Program-made: the position numbers and the translations under genes | DNA from: Verrucomicrobiota bacterium | GTDB lineage: Bacteria; Verrucomicrobiota; Verrucomicrobiia; Opitutales; Opitutaceae | Assembly: GCA_030832235.1 (NCBI GenBank) | Contig: JAURJO010000380.1 | Location: 1 to 6,176 of the forward strand | Direction of reading: 5' to 3' | Length of the DNA: 6,176 nt | Notes under the pieces: generated by a model | What the model saw: the letters and a program-made list of their open reading frames with translations, nothing else | What the model was told of the DNA's origin: nothing | Databases searched by the model: none | In this document: positions 1-6,176 of the stretch, piece by piece | Numbering within the stretch: the stretch's first letter is position 1 | Layout of the letters: each line of letters opens with the position of its first letter

Positions 1-963
1 GACGTGACCGCCGGCGAACTCCTGCTCGAGGTCGATCCGCGGCCATTCCAGAACGCCCTCCAGACCGCCGAGGCCGACCTCAAGAAGGCGCAGGTGCAGC
101 TCGAGACCGCGCGCGCCCAGGTCGCCCGCTATCGCTCCCTTTCCACCGACCAGATGGTCTCCAAGGAGCAGTACGAGAAGATCACCGATACCGCCCGCGC
201 ATTGGAGGCCGAGGTCGCCGCCGTAGAGTCGCGGCTCGCCAACGCCCGCCTCCAGTTGGAGTACTGCTCCATCAAAGCCCCGCTCACCGGGCGCACGGGA
301 AACATCAATGTCCAGGCGGGAGCCATCGTCCGCGCGAACGACAGCGGGCAGCCGCTGCTCACGATCAACCAGGTGAGCCCGATCTACGTGACCTTCGGCG
401 TGCCCCAGCAGTACCTCGCCGCCGTCACCCGCTACCGGGCGTCCGGCACGTTGCGGGTTTCCGTGGTGCCTCCGGGCACGGACGAAAAACCCGAGATCGG
501 CGAACTCACGTTCCTCGACAACACCGTCGACTCCGCCACCGGCACCATCCGCCTCAAGGGCTCCTTCCCCAACCAGGAGAGCCGCCTCTGGCCGGGCCAG
601 TTCGCCACCGTCAACCTCACCCTCGCCTCCCCCGAGGTGACCGCCGTGCCGGCCAACGCCCTGCAGGTGTCGCAAGCCGGTCAGTATGTTTACGTGGTGA
701 AGTCGGACGGCACCGCCGAAATGCGGCCCGTCACGGTGGAGCGCCTCGCCGGTGGCGACGCCGTCATCGGCAAGGGATTGGTCCCCGGGGAGACGATCGT
801 CACCGAGGGACAACTTCGCGTGATCCCGGGGCGGCCGGTCGAGGTTAAGACGCCGGGCGCCGCCGACGCGGCCGGCAAGTCCGGCAAGGGCACCAAGGGC
901 GGAAAATCCGGCGGAAAGTCGGCCGAATCCGCGGAAGGAAAGTCCGGAGGCAAGTTGCCATGA
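1..963 (+). CDS. RND efflux periplasmic adaptor subunit (HlyD/AcrA/MdtA type), 5'-truncated by window edge
   Basis: This is the membrane-fusion protein of a tripartite efflux pump. It bridges the inner-membrane RND pump and an outer-membrane channel in the periplasm. The reading frame is open from base 1. The first visible residues (AGELLLEVDPRPF) are the end of the first lipoyl half, so the signal peptide and roughly the first 75-90 residues lie upstream. The GTG at base 4 is internal, not a start. Counting codons from base 1, an Ala/Glu/Lys-rich alpha-helical hairpin spans about 17-90. The second lipoyl half follows with an APLTGRTG motif at 93-100. Next come a beta-barrel to about 215 and a membrane-proximal domain to about 283. 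The last ~34 residues are a Gly/Lys/Ser-rich low-complexity tail, unusual for the family. The stop codon overlaps the start of the pump gene (ATGA), indicating one operon. Family assignment is secure; the transported substrate is unknown. Confidence 0.94.
   Translation, partial: DVTAGELLLEVDPRPFQNALQTAEADLKKAQVQLETARAQVARYRSLSTDQMVSKEQYEKITDTARALEAEVAAVESRLANARLQLEYCSIKAPLTGRTGNINVQAGAIVRANDSGQPLLTINQVSPIYVTFGVPQQYLAAVTRYRASGTLRVSVVPPGTDEKPEIGELTFLDNTVDSATGTIRLKGSFPNQESRLWPGQFATVNLTLASPEVTAVPANALQVSQAGQYVYVVKSDGTAEMRPVTVERLAGGDAVIGKGLVPGETIVTEGQLRVIPGRPVEVKTPGAADAAGKSGKGTKGGKSGGKSAESAEGKSGGKLP
946..950 (+). promoter_or_regulatory. Shine-Dalgarno of the RND pump gene
   Basis: A perfect GGAGG lies 9 bases before the ATG at 960, inside the last Gly-Gly codons of the adaptor's tail. 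It supports that ATG as the pump start and, with the 4-base overlap of stop and start, indicates translational coupling of adaptor and pump. Confidence 0.8.
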
Positions 964-3900
964 ACATCCCCGAGCCCTTCATCCGCCGCCCGGTGATGAC
1001 GACCCTCGTCACCGCGGCTGTCACCCTTTTCGGGTGGATGGCATACACGAAGCTGCCCGTCAGCGACCTGCCGAACGTTGATTTCCCCACGATTTCCGTT
1101 TCCGCCGGACTCCCCGGCGCGAGCCCGGAGACGATGGCCGCCTCGGTCGCCACGCCGCTCGAGCAGCAATTCTCCAGCATCGCCGGCATCGATTCGATGA
1201 CCTCGGTCAGCACGCTGGGCAGCACATCGATCTCCCTGCAGTTCAACCTGGACCGGAACATCGACGCCGCCGCCCAGGATGTGCAGTCGGCGATCGCTGC
1301 CGTGCAGCGCCGCCTGCCGCGCGACATGCCCACGCCGCCGTCCTTCCGGAAGTCCAACCCGGCCGAGGACTCGATCATGATGCTAGCGCTCACCTCGGAG
1401 ACGCTTTCGCTCTCGGAGGTGAACGAGTACGCCGAGACGGTCCTCGCGCAGCGCATCTCGACCGTAGATGGCGTGTCGCAGGTCAACGTGTACGGCTCCC
1501 AGAAGTACGCTGTGCGGGTGCGGGTCGACCCCCGCGCGCTGGCCGCCCGCGGCATCGGCGTCGACGAGGTCCGCTCCGCGCTGGATAACAACAACGTCAA
1601 CCTCCCCTCCGGCACGCTAGAGGGCACCCACAAATCCACCACCTTGCTCGCGACGGGCCAGCTGCGCAGTGCGGAGGGGTTCCGCAAGATCATCGTCAGC
1701 TACCGCAACGGCTCCGCCGTGCGCCTGGGAGACGTCGCCAACGTCGTCGACAGCGTGGAGAACGACAAATCGTCGTCTTGGTTCGACCAACGCTTCCCTG
1801 ACGGCGGAAGCGAGGAGGACCCTTCCTTCGCCGCCGGCACGAAGACCCGCCGCAGTGTGATTCTCGCCATCCAGCGGCAACCGGGCACGAACACCATCAA
1901 GGTGGTCGACGGCATCAAGGAGCTGCTGCCCGCCTTCCGCACCCAGCTGCCCGCGACCATCACCCTCGATATCTTCGTCGACCGCTCGCAGGCCATCCGG
2001 GAGTCCGTCCACGATGTGAAGTTCACGCTCGTGCTCGCGATCCTGCTCGTGGTGCTCGTGATCTTCCTGTTTCTCCGCACACTTTCGGCGACCATCATCC
2101 CGAGCGTCGCGATGCCGATCGCCGTGATCGGCACGTTCGCGGTGATGTATTTCTGCGGGTTCAGCATCAACAACATCTCCCTGCTCGCCCTCACGCTTTC
2201 GGTCGGCTTCGTCGTCGATGACGCGATCGTGATGCTCGAGAATATCGTGCGCCACATCGAGGCGGGCGACACCCCGATGGTCGCCGCCCTGAAGGGCTCG
2301 CGCGAGATCGGGTTCACCATCCTGTCGATCACCATCTCACTCGTCGCAGTCTTCATCCCCGTGCTCTTCATGGGCGGCATCCTTGGCCGCCTGCTGCACG
2401 AGTTCGCCGTCACGATCGGCGCCGCGATCCTGGTCTCCGGCTTCGTGTCGCTGACGCTCACGCCGATGCTCTGCAGCCGGTTCCTCAAGGCGCACGATCC
2501 CGGCCGCCGCGAGCACGGCTTCTTCCGCGCCATGGAGTCCGCCTTCCAGTGGAGCGTCGATCTCTACGAGAAAACCCTGCGGGTCTCGCTCCGTTTCCGC
2601 GGCACCATCCTGCTCACGGCGTTCGCGACGGTCGGCCTCACCCTCTGGCTGCTCGCGATCGTGCCCAAGGGATTCATCCCGACGGAAGACACCGGCCGCC
2701 TGATGATTTCCGTGGAGGGCGCGCAGGACTCCTCGTTCGAGGCGATGAGCCGGCTGCAGCAGGAAGTCATCCGCGTCGTGAAGCGGAATCCCTACATCGT
2801 CGACGTCTCCGCCTCGATCGGCTCGTTCGGCCGCAGCGGCGGCGGCGCGACCAACAACGGCCGCATGTACGTCGGTCTCGTCGAACGCGAAAAACGGCCG
2901 CACGCCAACGTCATCGCCCAGATGATCCGCTCGCAGACGGCCGGTATCGCCGGAGTGAAGGTTTTCCCGCAGGTGCCGCCCGCGATCCGCATCGGCAGCC
3001 GCGGCTCCACCTCCGTTTACCAGTACACCCTTTACGGCACCGACCTCGAGGAACTTTACCGCGTCACGCCGTCCATGCTCGACCGCGTGCGCGAGATCCC
3101 GGGCGTGATCGACGTCAACACCGACCTCCAGATCACCAGCCCGCAGCTCCTCATCGACATCGACCGCGACAAGGCCTCATCGCTCAGCCTCAACGTCCAG
3201 CAGGTGGAGGACAGCCTCTACAGTGCGTTCGGCCAAAGGCAGGTGTCCACCATCTACACCTCAACCAACCAATACTCGGTCATCCTCGAGCTCGACCCGA
3301 AGTTCCAGCGGGATCCCTCCGCCCTCTCGATGCTCTATCTGCGTAACCGCGAAGGTAAGCTCATCCCCCTCGAGTCCGTTGCCAAGGTGCGCCCGACCGT
3401 CGGTCCGCTCACCGTCGCCCACATGGGTCAGGTCCCGGCCGTCACGATCACGTTCAACCTGGCGCCGACCACCTCCCTCAGCGAGGCGACGGAGGCCATC
3501 GAGCGCATCGCGCGTGAAACGCTGCCGGCGACCGTGAGCGGCACATTCCAAGGCACCGCGGCGGCCTTCGCGAATTCCCTCCAGGGACTGGGCTGGCTGC
3601 TGCTCATCGCCGTGCTCGTGATCTACCTCGTGCTCGGGGTGCTCTACGAGGACTTCGTGCACCCGCTCACGATCCTCTCCGGCCTGCCCGCCGCCACGTT
3701 CGGCGCGCTGATCACGCTCCTCGTGTTCGGCCAGGAGCTCAACATGTATGGCTACGTCGGCCTCATCATGCTCATCGGCATCGTGAAGAAGAATGCCATC
3801 ATGATGATCGACTTCGCCATCGACGCCCGCCGCCGGCTCGGCAAAGCCGCCGAGGAGGCGATCTTCGAGGCCTGCATCGTGCGCTTCCGGCCCATCATGA

Positions 3901-4148
3901 TGACGACCTTCGCCGCGCTCGCCGGCACGCTGCCCATCGCGCTCGGCATGGGCGCCGGCGCCGACTCCCGGCGCACGCTCGGGCTCGCGGTCGTCGGCGG
4001 TCTGGTGGTCTCCCAGATCCTGACGCTCTACATCACCCCGATCTTCTACCTCTACATGGAACGCTTCACGCGCTTCCTCACCCCGAAGCCGGTCGAGGAG
4101 TACGAGCGGGAGGCCGAGACCGCCGCCGCCCGGGTCGCCGGATCCTGA
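960..4148 (+). CDS. RND multidrug efflux permease, HAE-1 family, MdtB/MdtC-like
   Basis: This is the proton-driven inner-membrane pump of a tripartite efflux system, exporting small molecules from periplasm or membrane via the adaptor and an outer-membrane channel. Its 1062 residues are near the family's usual ~1030-1050. The layout is the standard duplicated one: TM1 (about 10-30), a periplasmic porter loop, TM2-TM6 (about 355-502), TM7 (about 549-568), a second porter loop, then TM8-TM12 (about 878-1030). Proton-relay residues are present: Asp420-Asp421 in TM4 (GFVVDDAIVMLEN), Lys944 in TM10 (KKNAIMM) and Thr982/Thr983 in TM11. The Asp pair fits drug-type rather than metal-type RND pumps. 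GFIPTEDTGRL at 571-581 and FGQRQVSTIYTSTNQY are typical of MdtB/MdtC. The oddity is about 20 extra residues (near 275-296) in the first porter loop. Start is supported by the strong ribosome site and canonical N-terminus (FIRRPVMTTL). The substrate cannot be read from sequence. Confidence 0.96.
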   Translation: MNIPEPFIRRPVMTTLVTAAVTLFGWMAYTKLPVSDLPNVDFPTISVSAGLPGASPETMAASVATPLEQQFSSIAGIDSMTSVSTLGSTSISLQFNLDRNIDAAAQDVQSAIAAVQRRLPRDMPTPPSFRKSNPAEDSIMMLALTSETLSLSEVNEYAETVLAQRISTVDGVSQVNVYGSQKYAVRVRVDPRALAARGIGVDEVRSALDNNNVNLPSGTLEGTHKSTTLLATGQLRSAEGFRKIIVSYRNGSAVRLGDVANVVDSVENDKSSSWFDQRFPDGGSEEDPSFAAGTKTRRSVILAIQRQPGTNTIKVVDGIKELLPAFRTQLPATITLDIFVDRSQAIRESVHDVKFTLVLAILLVVLVIFLFLRTLSATIIPSVAMPIAVIGTFAVMYFCGFSINNISLLALTLSVGFVVDDAIVMLENIVRHIEAGDTPMVAALKGSREIGFTILSITISLVAVFIPVLFMGGILGRLLHEFAVTIGAAILVSGFVSLTLTPMLCSRFLKAHDPGRREHGFFRAMESAFQWSVDLYEKTLRVSLRFRGTILLTAFATVGLTLWLLAIVPKGFIPTEDTGRLMISVEGAQDSSFEAMSRLQQEVIRVVKRNPYIVDVSASIGSFGRSGGGATNNGRMYVGLVEREKRPHANVIAQMIRSQTAGIAGVKVFPQVPPAIRIGSRGSTSVYQYTLYGTDLEELYRVTPSMLDRVREIPGVIDVNTDLQITSPQLLIDIDRDKASSLSLNVQQVEDSLYSAFGQRQVSTIYTSTNQYSVILELDPKFQRDPSALSMLYLRNREGKLIPLESVAKVRPTVGPLTVAHMGQVPAVTITFNLAPTTSLSEATEAIERIARETLPATVSGTFQGTAAAFANSLQGLGWLLLIAVLVIYLVLGVLYEDFVHPLTILSGLPAATFGALITLLVFGQELNMYGYVGLIMLIGIVKKNAIMMIDFAIDARRRLGKAAEEAIFEACIVRFRPIMMTTFAALAGTLPIALGMGAGADSRRTLGLAVVGGLVVSQILTLYITPIFYLYMERFTRFLTPKPVEEYEREAETAAARVAGS

Positions 4149-4161
4149 CCATCAAACGATC

Positions 4162-4191
4162 TTTCCCCGGCCTCACTTGCGGCCGGGGAAA
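4162..4191. terminator. Hairpin between convergent genes, probable bidirectional terminator
   Basis: TTTCCCCGGCC at 4162-4172 pairs perfectly with GGCCGGGGAAA at 4181-4191, leaving an 8-base loop. It starts 14 bases after the pump stop and ends 15 bases from the MFS stop on the other strand, where both transcripts should end. The T/A ends of the stem give short U runs on either strand, but there is no long U tract, so it is not a textbook intrinsic terminator. Confidence 0.7.
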
Positions 4192-4205
4192 ACCGTGGGA
4201 GAGAA

Positions 4206-5552
4206 TCAGTCCTCGGGCAGAGGCTTGCCCTTGGTCTCGGGCGCCCAGATCAAGGCCACCAGACCGAGTACAAAGATGAAGGAGAGGATCGTGGCCGCTG
4301 TCCGGAACGGTTCCGCCGCCCCGCTCGCGATCAACTGGCGGTTGAAATAACCCAGCATCGGGGGAAAGCCCGCGGCCAGGTAGCGGACGGTGTTGTAACA
4401 GAAGCCCACACCGGTTCCGCGGAGTCGCGTCGGGAAAAGCTCCGGGAAGTAGATCGCGTAGCCGCCGAACACGGAAAGCTGCGCGAAGCCCATGAGCGGC
4501 AGCATCCAATACGCGTCGGTGCCCGTGCGGAGGTTGTTGAAAACGTAGATTGTCACCGCGAGGCACGCGATGAAACCGACCAAAAACGCCGGCTTCCGGC
4601 CGAAGCGGGTCGCGACCGCCGTGAAGACGATCATGCCGAGGAAAGCGCCGACGTCCTGCATCGCGAGTCCATAGCCGCGCACGGTGTCCACCACTTGCTG
4701 CGGTGCGCCCTTGAGCGCGATCGAGATGAGCTCAGGCGAGAAGAAGCCCACGCCCCAGAGACCCGCCATGCCAGCCAGACCAAGCCCGACTCCGACGAGC
4801 ACATTCCGCCGCCAGACCGGATGGCGGAACAACTCGGGGATGGAACCCGCCTTCTCGGCGCCCGACTCCGCCCGACGACGCGACTCCTTCCACTTCTCCG
4901 GCTCACGGAGCGTGAACAGCATCGGCACGACGAGGATCGAGGGCAGGATGCCGACGAAGAAAAGGATTCGCCAGCCGGACATTCCCAGCAGGAAGTCCGC
5001 CTTGCCCGGCTGGACCTGGGTGCTGACCAGCGAACCGATGATGTTGCCAATGGCCGACAGGGCCTGCAGCGAGCCCAGCGCCACGGCACGGATGCTAGCC
5101 GGCACGCTCTCGGCCACCAAGGTCGTGGCAGCGCCGAACATGCCGCCAACACCCAATCCCACCAAGAAGCGGTACACCATGAACTCAGGGATCGAATTCG
5201 CGATTCCCGAGAGACCGGTGAACCCCGAGTAGACGAGCAGCGTTACCGCCATCGTTTTCACCCGTCCGAGACGGTCGCTCATGGTGCCGAAAATGATGCC
5301 GCCGGTCGCCCAGCCGATCAGCATAACGGTGGTCGCGAGACCCACCATGTCAGTGACGGCGGCGTCGGTCGCGCCCTTGCCGAGGATTTCCCGCATCGCG
5401 GGTTGGCGGGCCAACGCGAAGATACGCTGATCCATGCAGTCGAAGAGCCATCCCGCCGAGGCGATGATGACGACCATCCAGTGGTAGGCGGTGACCTTTT
5501 CGGCGGGAGCGCCGGCCGGTCCGGCCGAGGGTGAAGGTGATGAGGTGATCAC
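4206..5552 (-). CDS. MFS transporter, sugar-porter/AAHS-like, substrate unknown
   Basis: This is a 448-residue secondary transporter of the inner membrane, a normal MFS length with about 12 hydrophobic segments. After a hydrophilic N-terminus (1-22), TM1 reads GWLFDCMDQRIFAL (34-47). Asp38 and Asp41 match the paired acidic motif seen in TM1 of aromatic-acid and sialate proton symporters. The loop between TM2 and TM3 carries MFS motif A (GTMSDRLGRVKT, 89-100). RFLVGLGVGG (128-137) with AESVPASIRA (147-156), PELFPTRLRGTG (370-381) and C-terminal PETKGK (438-443) resemble sugar-porter signatures. A hydrophilic loop at about 215-248 separates the halves. The start is GTG: an in-frame TAG lies 9 bases upstream, and the next ATG (residue 26) would cut into TM1. 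No Shine-Dalgarno is evident. The gene converges on the RND pump and diverges from galM, which suggests but does not show a carbohydrate substrate. Confidence 0.9.
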   Translation of the reverse strand: MITSSPSPSAGPAGAPAEKVTAYHWMVVIIASAGWLFDCMDQRIFALARQPAMREILGKGATDAAVTDMVGLATTVMLIGWATGGIIFGTMSDRLGRVKTMAVTLLVYSGFTGLSGIANSIPEFMVYRFLVGLGVGGMFGAATTLVAESVPASIRAVALGSLQALSAIGNIIGSLVSTQVQPGKADFLLGMSGWRILFFVGILPSILVVPMLFTLREPEKWKESRRRAESGAEKAGSIPELFRHPVWRRNVLVGVGLGLAGMAGLWGVGFFSPELISIALKGAPQQVVDTVRGYGLAMQDVGAFLGMIVFTAVATRFGRKPAFLVGFIACLAVTIYVFNNLRTGTDAYWMLPLMGFAQLSVFGGYAIYFPELFPTRLRGTGVGFCYNTVRYLAAGFPPMLGYFNRQLIASGAAEPFRTAATILSFIFVLGLVALIWAPETKGKPLPED

Positions 5553-5866
5553 GGCTCGTGGCTAACGATCTGCGGCAACTTGTCGATGCGCTGTTCGGAA
5601 GGCGCGGATATTTCCAGCGCCCCCCGCCACGGCGGACGTTCAGTTCCGACTGCGCCGCGCCGGGAGGGAAGAGAGAAAGCGAGACGGAGGGGAATCGGCA
5701 GAAGATCCTCTCGATTGTTCGCGCCCACCGCCTCGGCTGGGCCGAATGCGGGCAAACACCCCCAGCTCCATCTCACGCGTTTATTCATGGCAAAGGGGTT
5801 GGCGCAAAAGCGCGCTGGCCTCGCGGCCGAGTCCGTGCGAAACGAAACTCTTCTCTCCGCCCCACC
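5553..5866. other. Divergent intergenic region between MFS gene and galM
   Basis: These 314 bases separate the two divergent gene starts and should hold promoters for both. I see no convincing -35/-10 pair on either strand. The contents I can point to are an imperfect dyad at 5601-5621, a small CCGCC/GGCGG inverted repeat at 5624-5635, and a purine-rich stretch on the + strand from 5662 to about 5706. Reading frames crossing the region give Arg/Ala/Gly/Pro-rich sequences of the kind expected from non-coding GC-rich DNA. I see no RNA gene. Confidence 0.6.
5601..5621. repeat. Imperfect dyad upstream of the MFS gene, possible operator
   Basis: GGCGC at 5601-5605 and GCGCC at 5617-5621 form inverted arms around an 11-base centre containing the locally AT-rich GATATTTCC. 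It ends 49 bases upstream of the MFS start codon, a plausible place for a regulator to bind. Five-base GC arms arise easily by chance in DNA of this composition, so this is only a candidate. Confidence 0.25.
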
Positions 5867-6176
5867 ATGACCCATCGCCTTCTCGCCACCACCGTGGCCC
5901 TTATTTTTCAGACCGTCGGCGCACTCGCGGCGCCGGACGTGCCCTCGAGGTCCTTCGGGAAACTCTCCGACGGCCGCGAGGTCCGCGTCTTTACTCTGGC
6001 GAACAAATCCGGATTCACGGCGGAAATCACTGATCTCGGCGGCATCATCGTCGCGATCCATGCACCGGACCGCGCGGGCAAAATGGCGGACGTGATCCTT
6101 GGCGTTTCCTCGGCCGGAGATTTCGAAGCCAAGGCCGCGGGGTTCAACGCCATCACCGGCCGCTACGCCAACCGCA
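5867..6176 (+). CDS. galM: Exported aldose 1-epimerase (mutarotase), 3'-truncated by window edge
   Basis: The enzyme interconverts alpha and beta anomers of aldoses such as galactose and glucose. Only the first 103 codons are present, and the frame is still open at the window end. The N-terminus is a signal peptide: MTHR, then a hydrophobic core over residues 5-20, with a likely cleavage at ALA-AP after residue 21 or 22. The mature protein is therefore expected in the periplasm or outside the cell. The family pattern follows: GKLSDGREVRVFTLANKSG (31-49), ITDLGGIIVAIHAPDRAGK (54-72), DVILG (75-79) and the conserved GRYANR (98-103). The catalytic His and Glu residues lie beyond the window. The ATG is chosen because it places the signal peptide at residue 1; no Shine-Dalgarno precedes it, only a pyrimidine-rich leader. 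It is divergent from the MFS transporter gene. Family assignment is firm; sugar specificity is unknown. Confidence 0.9.
   Translation, partial: MTHRLLATTVALIFQTVGALAAPDVPSRSFGKLSDGREVRVFTLANKSGFTAEITDLGGIIVAIHAPDRAGKMADVILGVSSAGDFEAKAAGFNAITGRYANR

Noticed and set aside
4..963. GTG at base 4 as the true start of the adaptor gene
   Set aside because: The frame is already open before it, and the following residues are the middle of a lipoyl domain. A start here would lack the signal peptide and half of that domain.
845..1693. 282-codon open frame on the - strand
   Set aside because: It is antisense to the adaptor end and the pump start, both certain genes. Its Ser/Arg/Thr-rich sequence has no recognisable domain, and long antisense frames are expected at this GC content.
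2549..3346. 265-codon open frame on the + strand
   Set aside because: It is out of frame inside the RND pump gene, and its Arg/Pro/His-rich product is typical of a frame shadow.
960..4148. Heavy-metal (CusA-type) rather than drug-type RND pump
   Set aside because: TM4 has the adjacent Asp-Asp pair of HAE-1 pumps, and the other motifs match MdtB/MdtC rather than CusA/CzcA.
4695..5534. 279-codon open frame on the + strand
   Set aside because: It is antisense to the MFS gene, highly charged with no fold or motif, and explained by codon bias of the real gene.
5775..5780. ACGCGT as a LacI-type operator core
   Set aside because: Symmetry does not extend beyond the six central bases.
5780..5787. 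TTTATTCA as a -10 element for galM
   Set aside because: There is no -35-like sequence at suitable spacing upstream; the region there is C-rich.
5580..5870. 96-codon open frame on the + strand whose stop overlaps the galM ATG
   Set aside because: The overlap hints at a coupled leader peptide, but the product is Arg/Ala/Gly/Pro-rich with a TTG start, no ribosome site and no recognisable feature.
5549..6061. 170-codon open frame on the - strand leading into the MFS start
   Set aside because: It covers the antisense of galM's signal peptide region and non-coding DNA; composition is not protein-like and no family is recognised.

Overview
This is a GC-rich window that reads as ordinary chromosomal DNA of a free-living Gram-negative-type bacterium. 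It has a periplasm-spanning efflux system and an exported mutarotase. Codon use looks uniform across all genes. There are no tRNA or rRNA genes, IS elements, CRISPR arrays or phage genes. The TM1 sequence of the MFS transporter and the exported GalM next to it remind me of Verrucomicrobiota, perhaps Opitutaceae. That is a guess from protein flavour, not a demonstrated placement.

Left part (1-4148, + strand): the 3' portion of a periplasmic adaptor gene of the HlyD/AcrA/MdtA type is cut by the window edge. It overlaps by 4 bases (ATGA) a complete RND inner-membrane pump gene of the drug-efflux (HAE-1) class, closest in motifs to MdtB/MdtC. A strong Shine-Dalgarno sits inside the adaptor's last codons, so the two are almost certainly co-translated. 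No outer-membrane channel gene is visible, so a TolC-like partner must lie upstream or elsewhere.

Middle (4149-4205): a short gap between convergent genes holds a perfect 11-bp hairpin, probably a shared terminator. Next, on the - strand (4206-5552), is a complete MFS transporter with mixed sugar-porter and AAHS/sialate-symporter features and unknown substrate.

Right part: a 314-bp divergent intergenic region (5553-5866) contains a small imperfect dyad and a purine-rich tract but no promoter I can defend. It is followed on the + strand by the 5' end of an exported aldose 1-epimerase (galM), which runs off the window. The mutarotase and the MFS transporter may act together, with anomer interconversion in the periplasm followed by uptake, but this rests only on adjacency.

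I found no evidence of a novel multi-gene system. The points most worth a second look are a loop insertion in the RND porter domain, a Lys/Gly/Ser-rich tail on the adaptor, and the divergent galM/MFS arrangement.
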